NCBI GenBank assembly: GCA_012972835.1
Contig: JABDHK010000019.1
Coordinates: forward strand, 62,001 to 126,000
DNA length: 64,000 nucleotides
Direction: 5' to 3'
From: Chlorobiaceae bacterium
GTDB lineage: Bacteria; Bacteroidota; Chlorobiia; Chlorobiales; Chlorobiaceae
Shown here: in pieces, positions 9,016 through 18,638 of the stretch
Numbering within the stretch: position 1 is the stretch's first letter
Layout of the letters: the number at the start of each line of letters is the position of its first letter
Position numbers and translations under genes: made by a program
The notes under the pieces: generated by a model
Seen by the model: only the letters and a program-made list of their open reading frames with translations
What the model was told of the DNA's origin: nothing
The model's database searches: none

Positions 9016-10050
9016 TTGAGAATCGAACTTCTTAATACACCACCTGATGCTGTTGAAACCAGGATCGAGGAACAGATTCGTCCGCTCTCTATGGATGATT
9101 TTGCTGGTCAGCAGCGGCTGACTGATAATCTGAAAGTCTTTATTTCTGCAGCCCGAATGCGCGGTGATGCATTGGATCATGTGTTATTATCCGGTCCACC
9201 AGGGCTCGGGAAAACGACGCTTGCCTATATTATTGCCTCTGAAATGGGAAGCAGTATCAAGTCAACTTCAGGCCCTCTGCTCGACAAGGCAGGCAATCTT
9301 GCAGGACTTCTGACCGGTCTGCAAAAGGGAGATGTGCTTTTTATTGACGAAATTCATCGGATGCCCCCGGCAGTAGAGGAGTATCTCTATTCAGCCATGG
9401 AAGATTTCCGTATTGATATCATGCTCGACAGCGGGCCCTCCGCCAGGGCGGTACAACTGCGCATAGAGCCCTTCACCCTTGTTGGAGCCACTACACGTTC
9501 CGGTCTTCTTACCTCACCTCTCAGGGCAAGGTTCGGGATCAACAGCCGGTTTGATTATTATGAACCCGAAGTTCTTGAAGGAATCATCATAAGATCTTCA
9601 GGAATTCTCGGCATCGGTATTGATGAAGAGGCCGCTTCGGAAATTGCCGGACGTTCCAGAGGAACACCCCGTATTGCCAACAGACTGCTCCGGCGTGCCA
9701 GGGATTTTGCCCAAGTGGGCGGCCAAGAGCTCATCAGCCGCTCTATTGCCATGAAGACCCTTGACTGTCTTGACATTGATGAGGAAGGGCTGGATGATAT
9801 GGACAAAAAAATTATGGAGACCATCGTCAATAAATTTAATGGTGGACCTGTAGGAATTGCCTCTCTTGCTGTTTCGGTGGGTGAAGAGAGGGATACCATT
9901 GAAGAGGTCTACGAGCCCTACCTTATCCAGGCAGGTTATCTGGCAAGAACTGCAAGGGGACGGGTAGCAACACATCAGGCATTTCTACGCTTTTCAACCG
10001 GTCGTGCAAGCAGTGATTACCCTTTGTTTGATGTGCAGCAGGATCAGTAA
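9016..10050 (+). CDS. ruvB: Holliday junction branch migration helicase RuvB
   Basis: A 344-residue AAA+ motor with Walker A GPPGLGKTT (60-68), Walker B FIDEIHR (DEIH 111-114), sensor region GATTRSGLL and arginine-finger region LRARFG, then a C-terminal winged helix. It drives RuvAB branch migration during recombination. The start is TTG at 9016, giving MRIELLNTPPD, which lines up with the family N-terminus; no ATG is in a suitable place. Its 3' end overlaps the TPR lipoprotein gene by 20 bp. Confidence 0.93.
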   Translation: MRIELLNTPPDAVETRIEEQIRPLSMDDFAGQQRLTDNLKVFISAARMRGDALDHVLLSGPPGLGKTTLAYIIASEMGSSIKSTSGPLLDKAGNLAGLLTGLQKGDVLFIDEIHRMPPAVEEYLYSAMEDFRIDIMLDSGPSARAVQLRIEPFTLVGATTRSGLLTSPLRARFGINSRFDYYEPEVLEGIIIRSSGILGIGIDEEAASEIAGRSRGTPRIANRLLRRARDFAQVGGQELISRSIAMKTLDCLDIDEEGLDDMDKKIMETIVNKFNGGPVGIASLAVSVGEERDTIEEVYEPYLIQAGYLARTARGRVATHQAFLRFSTGRASSDYPLFDVQQDQ

Positions 10051-11764
10051 GTTGCTGGTATGCCGGTTTCATCGACTGGGTGTTCTCACTTTTGTGTTTA
10101 CCGGCACTCTGATTTGCGCTATTATTTTGCTTTCTTCATGCTCTTCCAGGCCTGTTCTTTCCGGACTCTTTTCTTCCGATTCTCTTGCTGAAGCCAGAAA
10201 AAGAGAGTTTGTTATGGCATCGCTGCTCAATGTAAAAGGGGGGTATCGAGGAGCTGCAGATCGTTACAAAAAGCTATTGTCGGCTGATTCCTCAAATGCC
10301 GCGATTCATTATGCACTCTCGAAAGCCTATGTTGGTCTTGGTATTATCGACTCTGCCCGTTTCTACAGCGAAAAGAGCGCTTTACTTAATCCGGGTAATA
10401 AATATTATATAACTCTGCTTGCCGGTCTATCCCATCAGATGCATGATTATGGGCGGGCAGCCGAACTCTACCGGCAGCTTGCTGTGCTTGATCCGGGCAG
10501 TGCAGAACCTCTCTCCTTTCTTGCTCTGGAATATCTGGCAGAGAATCAGCCTGAAAAAGCACTCGCCGTGTTTCAGGAAATTCTTGCGCTTGACCCGAAG
10601 GATAAGATTGCCCAGGCCCAGGTGTTGCTGATGGAAATAAAACTTCTTCATTATCAGGATGCGATAGGTACGGTGATGGAGCTTATCGAGCAGGGAAATG
10701 AAAAAGAGAAGCTCAGCCTCACTCTTGGAGAACTCTATATGCAAACCGGACAGCATGATCTTGCTTTCAAGGTGTTCAGGGAGCTTTTGCATGAAAATCC
10801 TCGATTCCTTCCAGCTTGGCTGACCCTGCTCGAACTCTCTGTGCAGACAAAAAATCATCCTGTTTTTCTTGAAGATCTTAACCGTTTTTACAATACAAAT
10901 CATGTAACTCTTCAACAGAAAATTGATCTGGCAAAACTGTTTGTTGTGCGTTCATCCCAGGACAGCTCTTTTGCCGAACCTGCAATTATTATGATTGATG
11001 AAATCAACAAGCGTCATCCTAACAACAGTAATGTCTATCTGCTCAGAGGTAATGTAAAACTGCTACATGGCCAGGAAGCCGCATCCATATCTGATTTTAA
11101 AAAAGCACTTTTGCTGGAATCGGGAAATATCGAAATCTGGGAGGATCTCGTTGCTGCCTATCTCACATTGAAGGAGTATCGGCAGGCACAGAAGACAATT
11201 TCCACTATAAAAAAGCATTTTTTGACCCGCCCTATCAGGTTTCGAGCTCTTGAAGGCGAAGTTTGTTTTCAGACAGGTAACGTTAAAAAGGCGGTGATGT
11301 TGCTTGAAAAAGTTGTGCAGCCAAACGTTGCAAACAATGAAAAACAACTCTATATGCAGGCTGGCAGTACCCTTGCTTTATGCTATGATAAACTCGGGTT
11401 TCCCGATAAAACTATTCAACTCTATGAGAACATTCTTGATATTGATGCCGGCAATGTTTTTATGATGAATAATCTGGCCTATGTTCTGGCGGTGCAGGGA
11501 AAAAAACTCTCAAAAGCTAAAGAACTTGCCTTAAAGGCAGTTGCCGCCGAACCGGACAATGCAAGCTATCTTGATACACTTGGTTGGGTACTTTTCAGAT
11601 TGGCGGAAAATGAAAAAGCCCGGGATATTCTTGAAAAAGCAGCTGGAATAGATACTCATGAGCCAGAAATTCTGGATCATCTTGCCCAGGTATACGAAAA
11701 GCTCGGAAACCTTGAGAAGGCACTGGAGTTGAAGGAAAAGATGAAAAAGCTTGACAAGAGATAG
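10031..11764 (+). CDS. TPR-repeat lipoprotein
   Basis: A 577-residue protein with an N-terminal lipoprotein signal (hydrophobic stretch, then LLSSC with Cys37) followed almost entirely by tetratricopeptide repeats, recognisable by recurrent A-x-x-x-Y/F ... P pairs, e.g. AADRYKKLLSADSSNAAIHY and DHLAQVYEKLGNLEKALELK. It is likely an envelope scaffold or assembly factor; the partner is unknown. ATG 10031, overlapping ruvB, is preferred; GTG 10004 in the same frame is possible. It ends convergently with the ATPase gene, with an intergenic repeat between. Confidence 0.75.
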   Translation: MCSRISKLLVCRFHRLGVLTFVFTGTLICAIILLSSCSSRPVLSGLFSSDSLAEARKREFVMASLLNVKGGYRGAADRYKKLLSADSSNAAIHYALSKAYVGLGIIDSARFYSEKSALLNPGNKYYITLLAGLSHQMHDYGRAAELYRQLAVLDPGSAEPLSFLALEYLAENQPEKALAVFQEILALDPKDKIAQAQVLLMEIKLLHYQDAIGTVMELIEQGNEKEKLSLTLGELYMQTGQHDLAFKVFRELLHENPRFLPAWLTLLELSVQTKNHPVFLEDLNRFYNTNHVTLQQKIDLAKLFVVRSSQDSSFAEPAIIMIDEINKRHPNNSNVYLLRGNVKLLHGQEAASISDFKKALLLESGNIEIWEDLVAAYLTLKEYRQAQKTISTIKKHFLTRPIRFRALEGEVCFQTGNVKKAVMLLEKVVQPNVANNEKQLYMQAGSTLALCYDKLGFPDKTIQLYENILDIDAGNVFMMNNLAYVLAVQGKKLSKAKELALKAVAAEPDNASYLDTLGWVLFRLAENEKARDILEKAAGIDTHEPEILDHLAQVYEKLGNLEKALELKEKMKKLDKR

Positions 11765-11772
11765 TACTGAAC

Positions 11773-11803
11773 CCGGTCATCTTGAGCCGTAAGCGAAGGA
11801 TCC
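11773..11803. repeat. Short intergenic repeat of the 'GTCATTCTGAGCGAAGCGAAGGATCC' kind
   Basis: The sequence GGTCATCTTGAGCCGTAAGC followed by GAAGGATCC resembles a widespread short intergenic element of environmental bacteria. It lies between two converging genes. Only this copy was noticed in the window. Confidence 0.4.
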
Positions 11804-11812
11804 ATTGAGATG

Positions 11813-13279
11813 TCAGAACATCTCTTCGATTGTTAGGGTGTTTGTCAGGAGTTCTTGAGAATAAGCATTGTTGACGACACCATAGGTTGTAACCATGGTA
11901 AGAAAGATATTTTTTCGAGTCAGGGTAACTTGACGAAAAACATTGATTTTCTGGCGCAGTTCTTTGGCGTATGAGGCATCAATGATAAACTCAGACTGAG
12001 AGAACTTCATTTCACAAAGGTTGATGGTGGCGTCCCGCCGGTCGATAAGCAAATCAATCTGAACACCTGGAAAAGGGGATTGTTGGTCAGCCTTATAACG
12101 CCATGGGCCATCCGTTGTTTCAACCATAGCAATACCTAATGCTGACTTCAGTGCTCCAACATGTTTGAGACAAAGTGTTTCAAAAGCATAACCCGCCCAG
12201 GCTTTTCGTGCGGGATCATTCTGCCTTGACATCCAGTATCCTGAACTCAAAAATCTTTTACCGAGGGGCTTGATCCAGAAAAAATAAAAAAGGGTAAACT
12301 CATCGATAAGTCCATAAAGCAAATCTTGTTTTTTTTTCCCATAAGGAATCCGTGATTCAATAAATCCTGACTCCTCCAACTCTTCAAGAACGCGTGTAAG
12401 CCTTCCGCCAGTTGTAATTTTTGAACCATTTACTATCTCATTGCGGGTTAAGCCAGAGCGTTTTTTGCTGAGTAACTCAACAATCTTCATATGAAGCTCA
12501 CTCTCATCAAAGAGGGATGTATAGAGTTTTTCATATTCACTACGAAGAAGCCCGGTCGATGAAAAACAAACCTGATCAATGATTTGTGCTGCCGACAGGC
12601 CTGCTTCTGCCTGCATCAGGTAAAACGGGACTCCACCCATGGCCATATAGAGCTCTACGATCTGATAACGAGTTAGCTTGATGGCCCGGTTAAGCAGGAA
12701 CTCCTCTGTTTCCGGGAGCGTAAACGGCATAAGACGTATTTGGTGGGTAAGTCGATTATGAAGCCCTCCCTTAGCACGCACAATATTCTGCAGCATCCAG
12801 GAAGCAGCTGAACCGCATACGACCAGAATCAGGTTTTTCTGCCGGGAGCCGTAACTATTCCAGAAGTGTTCCAGGGTCGAAAGAAACTTTGATCGGGGAG
12901 TATTGAGCCAAGGTAATTCATCCAGAAAGACAACCTGTTTCTTTCCCTGTTTATGTTGATCGGAAGCGTCGAGAAACTGCTCCAATTGACTAAACGCTTC
13001 TGACCAGGATAAAGGCTTCTGAAGGTCAAACATCATGCCGGCAGCTTTGGCGAGGGATTGAGCAAAATTTGCCAGTTGATCATCCAGGGATACCTGGTGC
13101 ATACCAGTGATTTCAAAGCAGATTGAATCACCAAAATACTCCCTGACCAGATAGGTTTTACCAACCCTTCTGCGACCATAAATTACTATAAATTCAGGCT
13201 CAGTCGATAGAAACACCCGTTCTAAAACGCTGATCTCTTTGCTTCGGCCAGATATATTGTTTTTACTCATAGCGCTCAT
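11813..13279 (-). CDS. AAA ATPase with C-terminal DUF234/PD-(D/E)xK-like domain
   Basis: A 488-residue protein of the 'archaeal-type ATPase' group. It has Walker A GRRRVGKT (35-42) and Walker B VVFLDELPWL (117-126), followed by a winged-helix segment (about 265-320) and a C-terminal DUF234 domain. Its QIDLLID ... CEMKF pattern (Asp409, Glu423, Lys425) matches a PD-(D/E)xK nuclease core. The family is often found as a single accessory gene and its biological role is not established. It is isolated here: its promoter region contains a perfect 24-bp inverted repeat, and nifJ beyond it is unrelated. ATG 13279 or 13270 could be the start. Confidence 0.75.
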   Translation of the reverse strand: MSAMSKNNISGRSKEISVLERVFLSTEPEFIVIYGRRRVGKTYLVREYFGDSICFEITGMHQVSLDDQLANFAQSLAKAAGMMFDLQKPLSWSEAFSQLEQFLDASDQHKQGKKQVVFLDELPWLNTPRSKFLSTLEHFWNSYGSRQKNLILVVCGSAASWMLQNIVRAKGGLHNRLTHQIRLMPFTLPETEEFLLNRAIKLTRYQIVELYMAMGGVPFYLMQAEAGLSAAQIIDQVCFSSTGLLRSEYEKLYTSLFDESELHMKIVELLSKKRSGLTRNEIVNGSKITTGGRLTRVLEELEESGFIESRIPYGKKKQDLLYGLIDEFTLFYFFWIKPLGKRFLSSGYWMSRQNDPARKAWAGYAFETLCLKHVGALKSALGIAMVETTDGPWRYKADQQSPFPGVQIDLLIDRRDATINLCEMKFSQSEFIIDASYAKELRQKINVFRQVTLTRKNIFLTMVTTYGVVNNAYSQELLTNTLTIEEMF

Positions 13280-13303
13280 GGCGATACATCCTTGTTACGG
13301 TTA

Positions 13304-13386
13304 TGAACTTATATCTGGCCAAAGTTAACGATAAATGCTCACTTTGGCCAGTTATAAAAGTATATAACTGGCCAAAGTGAGCATTT
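13304..13386. promoter_or_regulatory. Perfect 24-bp inverted repeat plus a third half-site upstream of the ATPase gene
   Basis: The arms at 13333-13356 and 13363-13386 are exact reverse complements of each other (core ACTTTGGCCAGTTATA / TATAACTGGCCAAAGT) separated by 6 bp (aaagta). A further partial copy, TATCTGGCCAAAGTT, lies at about 13310-13324. It begins about 25 bp upstream of the ATPase start, where an operator would be expected. It could instead be one end of a mobile element. Confidence 0.7.
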
Positions 13387-13490
13387 CTTTCGGGTTTACA
13401 AAAAACCCGGAACCCTTGAGAAAGCTAAGAGATAGTATTTGGGGCTTTTGGCGCTCCCGGGAATCTTCTTCTGCAGTGTGGAAATGGGCA

Positions 13491-13527
13491 AAAAAAAACG
13501 GCGGTATTGTGACCGCCGTTTTTTTGT
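13491..13527 (-). terminator. Rho-independent terminator of nifJ
   Basis: A 9-bp perfect stem (AACGGCGGT / ACCGCCGTT, loop ATTGTG) lies just beyond the nifJ stop and is flanked on the - strand side by a run of T's (A run 13491-13498). A T run on the + strand means it could work in both directions. Confidence 0.85.
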
Positions 13528-13552
13528 TTACGCTGTTTTTAATCAGAAGGTT

Positions 13553-16500
13553 TTACTGCACACTTCCAAAATCGGTGCGTGCCGCCAGGTATTCGTAATG
13601 AGCCCACCGTGCATCTATCTCTTTCTGTATCGCTGTGTAGTATTCAGCGGCAAGAGCTGGATGGCTCTTTTTGAGCATCCTGAAGCGGTTTTCCATATCG
13701 AGGAACTGAGCAACCGGAATTTTAGGCTTTTTTGAATCGAGGATAAGCGGATTTTTTCCTTCGAGACTGCGTTCAGGATTGTAACGGTAGAGTATCCAGT
13801 GTCCGGAATCAACTGCAGCTTTCTGATTATCGAGTGCCGTCGACATATTGATGCCGTGGGCAATACAGTGTGAATAGGCAATGATGATGGATGGACCGTT
13901 ATAAGCCTCAGCCTCAAGGAATACTTTCAGCGTCTGTTCATCACGGGCTCCAAGGGCCACAGAGGCAACATAGGCAGTTCCGTAAGACATTGAGATCATA
14001 CCGAGATCTTTCTTTGTTGCGGTACGTCCTGCTGCCGCAAATTTAGCCACTGCAGCTTTAGGCGTTGCTTTTGAGGCCTGTCCACCTGTATTGGAATAGA
14101 CCTCGGTATCAAGCACCAGAAGGTTGACATTTTTGTTGCCAGCCGTTATATGGTCAACGCCACCGTAGCCGATGTCATAGGCCCAGCCATCTCCACCAAC
14201 TCCCCAGACACTTTTTTTAACAAGCATATCGGCTACCGAGAGCAGATTTCTTGAGTCTGATGAATTGATATGCTGGAGCTTTTCCTTCAGAATGGAAACC
14301 CGTTTTCTCTGTTCAAAAATTTCCGGTTCGTTAAGTTCGCGTGCCTGAAGTATCTCTGTTGTGAGAGTATCACCGATCTCAGCAGAGAGCCTCTGTAACA
14401 GTTCGCTTGCATACTCACGCTGTTTGTCGATGGAGATTCTAAAGCCAAGCGCAAATTCCGCAGTATCTTCAAAGAGCGAGTTCGACCATGTTGGTCCACG
14501 ACCCTCAGCATTGGTGGTATAGGGTGTCGTTGGAAGGTTTCCTCCATAGATTGATGAACAACCGGTTGCATTGCCAACAACAAGACGGTCGCCGAAAAGC
14601 TGTGTCATGAGTTTGACGTAGGGTGTTTCACCACAGCCGGAGCAGGCTCCTGAAAACTCAAACAGCGGAACCTGAAGCTGCTGTTCCTTGATCAGCTTTG
14701 TATTGATTTTGTTGCGATCAAATTCGGGAATGTTGAGATAATAGTTCCAGTTGTCAACCTCAGTTTCACGAAGCAGCGCCTGATGTGTCATACTCAGAGC
14801 CTTTCTATCGTGGTTGTTTTTATCCCTTCCAGGGCATACATGCACACAGATTTCACATCCGGTACAATCTTCAGGGGCGACCTGAATGGTATATTTCATT
14901 CCCTGCCAGTTTGCACCCTTTGCTTCGGAAGATTTAAAGGTATGTGGAGCGTTTGCAAGGTATTTTGGATCATAGACCTTGGCGCGGATTACAGCATGGG
15001 GGCATACCATGGAGCATTTAGCGCACTGTATGCACAGGTCGGGTTCCCATACTGGTATTTCTTCGGCAAGGTTACGTTTTTCGAATTTTGCGGTTCCTGT
15101 CGGGTAGGTACCATCAGCAGGCATATCGCTGACTGGAATATCGTCTCCTTCACCAGCAATAATTTTTGCCAGTACGTTGCAGACAAAATCAGATGCTTCA
15201 CCAACAATAGGCTGGCGCAGCTCTTTTTTGCTGTCGGCAATGGATCCGATGGTGACCTGATGCAGGTTGGAGAGAGTATTGTCTACAGCCTGAATGTTCT
15301 GTCTGACAACTTCATCGCCCTTTTTGCCGTAGGTCTCTCTGATGGAGTTTTTGATCTGTTCAATTGCCTCATCGCGGGGCAGTACGCCGGATATGGCAAA
15401 AAAGCAGGCCTGCATAATGGTGTTGATGCGCTGGCCCATACCGCTGCTCTGTGCCACTGGATAGGCATCTATAGTGAACAGTTTTGCCTCTTTATGTATC
15501 AGGTGTTCCTGAACGACCTTCGGAAGCTTTTCCCAGAGCTCTTCGGCTGCATAGGGAGAGTTCAGAAGCAGTGTGCCGCCTTGTTTGAGATTTTTAACGA
15601 GATCAATCATCTCAAGGAAAATCCAGTGGTGGCAGCCGATAAACTGTGCCTCAGTGATCAGATAGGTTGAACGAATCTCGTGCGGTCCGAAACGGAGATG
15701 CGAGGTTGTAATTGAACCGGCTTTTTTGGAGTCATAGACAAAATAGCCCTGGGCATAGTTCTCCGTTTTTTCACCGATAATCTTGATGCTGTTTTTATTG
15801 GCACCGACCGTGCCGTCTGATCCAAGACCATAAAAGAGAGCCCTGAACATTTCATCTGGCTCTATAGTGAGGGCATGGTCATAGTCAAGGCTTGTATGGG
15901 TAACATCGTCATTGATGCCGACCGTGAAATGATTTTTTGGTTTTGCCAATGCCATGTTGTCAAAGACAGACTTGACCATTGATGGCGTAAATTCTTTTGA
16001 TGAAAGACCATATCTTCCACCCGTAATGTTCGGAATGGCTTTCAGCAGTCCATTCTGCACGCCTTCAAGCAGTGCATTAACAATATCAAGATAGAGCGGT
16101 TCTCCTGCACTTCCGGGTTCCTTGATGCGGTCAAGGACGGAAATGGATTTGATCGTTGAAGGTAGAGCGCTGATAAATCGTTCTATATCGAACGGGCGGA
16201 AGAGGCGGGCATGGATGACGCCAACTTTTTCGCCCTGCTTGTTGAGATAGTCAGCGGTTTCACGGGCAGCCTCAACACCGGATCCCATCATGACAATAAC
16301 ACGCTCGGCATCAGGAGCACCGTAATACTGGTAGAGTTTATAGTAACGTCCGGTCAGATCACCAAATTTATCCATCAACCCCTGGGTGATTTCGGGGCAT
16401 GCATTGTAAAAGTTGTTGACGGATTCCCTGCCCTGAAAATAGACGTCGGGATTTTGTGATGTTCCGCGAAGGACAGGAGCATCAGGGCTCATCCGGCGGT

Positions 16501-17113
16501 TGCGGTGTGCTATAACAAGCTCATCGCTTATCATGGCTTTTATAATATCATCGGAAACAACCTCGATTTTTGCAATCTCATGAGAGGTTCTGAATCCATC
16601 GAAGAAATGAAGGAATGGTACTCTTGACTGCAGTGTAGCTGCAGCGGAAATGAGCCCCATATCCATGACTTCCTGAACCGAGCTGGATGCTAAAAGGGCA
16701 AAGCCTGTTCCACGTACACTCATGACGTCGCCATGGTCGCCGAAGATTGAGAGCGCCTGTCCTGCCAGTGCTCTGGCTGATACGTGTATGACACACGGTG
16801 TCAGTTCGCCAGCAATTTTATACATGTTTGGAATCATCAGCAGCAGACCCTGTGATGCGGTAAAAGTGGTCGTCAACGCACCGGTCTGCAAAGCGCCATG
16901 TACTGCAGCTGCAGCACCGGCCTCACTCTGTAATTCATCAATTTTGGGTACGGTTCCCCAAATGTTCTTTTTTCCTTCGGCTGCCCATGCGTCAGAATAT
17001 TCACCCATCGGCGAAGCCGGAGTAATCGGGTAGATACAGATAACTTCACTGGTACGGTAAGAGACATGAGCTAAAGCTTCATTTCCCTCCATTGTTTTAT
17101 AAATCCTGGTCAT
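13553..17113 (-). CDS. nifJ: Pyruvate:ferredoxin (flavodoxin) oxidoreductase / pyruvate synthase
   Basis: A 1186-residue single-chain PFOR. In order: the alpha domain (YPITPASPMGE near residue 30), the gamma domain, a 2[4Fe-4S] ferredoxin-like domain (CIQCAKCSMVCP near 694 and CTGCEICVHVCPG near 751), then the TPP domain with CSGCGETPY near 824 (ligand of the third cluster) and GGDGWAYDIGYGG near 978. In green sulfur bacteria this enzyme runs reductively, carboxylating acetyl-CoA to pyruvate with reduced ferredoxin from the photosystem, downstream of the reductive TCA cycle. It is a single-gene unit with its own terminator and a 269-bp AT-rich divergent region towards rlmB. Confidence 0.95.
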   Translation of the reverse strand: MTRIYKTMEGNEALAHVSYRTSEVICIYPITPASPMGEYSDAWAAEGKKNIWGTVPKIDELQSEAGAAAAVHGALQTGALTTTFTASQGLLLMIPNMYKIAGELTPCVIHVSARALAGQALSIFGDHGDVMSVRGTGFALLASSSVQEVMDMGLISAAATLQSRVPFLHFFDGFRTSHEIAKIEVVSDDIIKAMISDELVIAHRNRRMSPDAPVLRGTSQNPDVYFQGRESVNNFYNACPEITQGLMDKFGDLTGRYYKLYQYYGAPDAERVIVMMGSGVEAARETADYLNKQGEKVGVIHARLFRPFDIERFISALPSTIKSISVLDRIKEPGSAGEPLYLDIVNALLEGVQNGLLKAIPNITGGRYGLSSKEFTPSMVKSVFDNMALAKPKNHFTVGINDDVTHTSLDYDHALTIEPDEMFRALFYGLGSDGTVGANKNSIKIIGEKTENYAQGYFVYDSKKAGSITTSHLRFGPHEIRSTYLITEAQFIGCHHWIFLEMIDLVKNLKQGGTLLLNSPYAAEELWEKLPKVVQEHLIHKEAKLFTIDAYPVAQSSGMGQRINTIMQACFFAISGVLPRDEAIEQIKNSIRETYGKKGDEVVRQNIQAVDNTLSNLHQVTIGSIADSKKELRQPIVGEASDFVCNVLAKIIAGEGDDIPVSDMPADGTYPTGTAKFEKRNLAEEIPVWEPDLCIQCAKCSMVCPHAVIRAKVYDPKYLANAPHTFKSSEAKGANWQGMKYTIQVAPEDCTGCEICVHVCPGRDKNNHDRKALSMTHQALLRETEVDNWNYYLNIPEFDRNKINTKLIKEQQLQVPLFEFSGACSGCGETPYVKLMTQLFGDRLVVGNATGCSSIYGGNLPTTPYTTNAEGRGPTWSNSLFEDTAEFALGFRISIDKQREYASELLQRLSAEIGDTLTTEILQARELNEPEIFEQRKRVSILKEKLQHINSSDSRNLLSVADMLVKKSVWGVGGDGWAYDIGYGGVDHITAGNKNVNLLVLDTEVYSNTGGQASKATPKAAVAKFAAAGRTATKKDLGMISMSYGTAYVASVALGARDEQTLKVFLEAEAYNGPSIIIAYSHCIAHGINMSTALDNQKAAVDSGHWILYRYNPERSLEGKNPLILDSKKPKIPVAQFLDMENRFRMLKKSHPALAAEYYTAIQKEIDARWAHYEYLAARTDFGSVQ

Positions 17114-17382
17114 ACTGGCAGTCTCACTTGATTTGTATTGATGAAAGGTATGTGCAGAGCACTGATGTGATAACTACATTGTAACGTAATAAAGTTAGTC
17201 GTAGCTATAATATCAAATCGAGGCGATTGCAAATATATTAAAAAAAATGATTGTTGATAAATTTAATTAGATTTGATCATTATTAATATAGATGTATCGT
17301 GCCAGTTTATATACTGGACCCAGCCACGAGTACTATTTCTTGCTTATTTTAACAATTAGATCAGAAAAGGAAAAGAAGTTTT

Positions 17383-18129
17383 ATGGACTCGGAACATTCC
17401 GAAAACATTGTTTATGGCAGGAATGCCGTCCTTGAGCTTCTCCAGCAAAAGCCGGAGAGCATCGAGAAGATTTATTTTCAGTTTAATACATCTCATCCGA
17501 AGCTCAAGGAAATTGTTATTACTGCCCGGCGCCTGAAGCTTGTAAGCGGCAAGGCTCGGCTTGAAAAGCTCTCCCTGATTGCCGGAACAACAAAGCACCA
17601 GGGCGTTTGCGCACTCATCAGCTCGGTTACCTATTACTCGCTTGAGGAGGTACTTCAAAGCCCTCGCAATACCTTTCCTCTCTTTGTTGTGCTACAGGGT
17701 CTGGATGATCCTCACAATATCGGTGCTATCATCAGAACCGCTGAGGCTGTGGCCGCCGATGCTGTGGTGCTTGTAGAAGGGAAAGGTTCACCTGTGAATG
17801 CAGTTGTCAATAAGGCTTCTGCTGGAGCGCTTTCTCATATGAGAGTCTGCAAGGTAAAAAGCCTTGTGCGTGCACTGGAGTTTCTGCATCTGCAGCATGT
17901 TCAGATTGTTGCGGCGGATATGGATGCTGAGCTTAATTATACTGATGCCGACATGAAAAAAGCAACAGCCATTGTGCTTGGTATGGAGGGCAGTGGCCTT
18001 GCTCCTGAAGCGTTGCAGTTCTGCGATCATGTTGTCCGAATTCCCATGGCTGGCTGCGTGGAATCCCTTAATGTCAGTGTGACGGCTGGTGTTTTGCTCT
18101 ATGAAGCTATGAGGCAGCGACTTACGTAA
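17383..18129 (+). CDS. rlmB: 23S rRNA 2'-O-methyltransferase, RlmB/TrmH (SpoU) family
   Basis: A 248-residue SPOUT methyltransferase. The N-terminal substrate-binding domain opens with YGRNAVLELL, the usual RlmB beginning. The knot motifs are complete: LDDPHNIGAIIRTAEA (107-122), GMEGSGL (200-206) and IPMAGCVESLNVSVT (220-234). It is expected to 2'-O-methylate Gm2251 of 23S rRNA; another RNA target in this family cannot be excluded. Confidence 0.85.
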   Translation: MDSEHSENIVYGRNAVLELLQQKPESIEKIYFQFNTSHPKLKEIVITARRLKLVSGKARLEKLSLIAGTTKHQGVCALISSVTYYSLEEVLQSPRNTFPLFVVLQGLDDPHNIGAIIRTAEAVAADAVVLVEGKGSPVNAVVNKASAGALSHMRVCKVKSLVRALEFLHLQHVQIVAADMDAELNYTDADMKKATAIVLGMEGSGLAPEALQFCDHVVRIPMAGCVESLNVSVTAGVLLYEAMRQRLT

Positions 18130-18251
18130 TGCCCGATTTTCCCAGTCCGTTGAAGGTTTTTTTGTTTCCTGTTCTTTCAGCTCTTTGAAAAAAAATATTA
18201 CCTTGCGTTACTACTGTCGCAAACTCAAATAACATACCTTCACTCTCTGCC

Positions 18252-18635
18252 ATGACTATTCTTGAAGATCTTCGTTATACCAAAGACCATGAATGGATTA
18301 AACTGCTTGAAGATGGCAGTACCGCACTGGTCGGCATTACTGACTTTGCCCAGTCAGAGCTTGGCGACATTGTTTTTGTAGAGCTGAAACCTGCCGGTAC
18401 AAAGCTGAAGGAGCATGAGGTGTTTGGTACTGTAGAAGCGGTTAAAACTGTAGCCGATCTTTTTGCACCGGTTGCCGGAGAAATTCTTGAGCTGAATACT
18501 CTGCTTGACAATGCTGAAATTGTTAACCAGGAGCCATACGCGAGCGGTTGGCTTGTCAAGATAAAGCTTGATAACCCTGCAGCACTTGATGCACTTCTTG
18601 ACGCTGCTGCATACCATCAGCTGATAGGAGAGTAA
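18252..18635 (+). CDS. gcvH: Glycine cleavage system H protein
   Basis: A 127-residue lipoyl carrier. The lipoyl-lysine motif TVEAVKTVADL places the modified residue at Lys65. It shuttles the aminomethyl group between the P, T and L proteins of the glycine cleavage complex. It is followed after 3 bp by gcvPA, so the two are co-transcribed. No glycine riboswitch was recognised in the 120 bp upstream. Confidence 0.95.
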   Translation: MTILEDLRYTKDHEWIKLLEDGSTALVGITDFAQSELGDIVFVELKPAGTKLKEHEVFGTVEAVKTVADLFAPVAGEILELNTLLDNAEIVNQEPYASGWLVKIKLDNPAALDALLDAAAYHQLIGE

Positions 18636-18638
18636 TCT

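Noticed and set aside
14783-15670. Long + strand open frame of 295 codons inside nifJ
   Set aside because: It is antisense to a conserved PFOR whose cofactor motifs are all intact; the frame has no family resemblance.
17114-17382. AT-rich near-palindromes such as TTTGATCATTATTAAT in the nifJ-rlmB region, considered as FNR/CRP-type sites
   Set aside because: The match to TTGAT-N4-ATCAA is poor and AT-rich DNA gives such patterns by chance.
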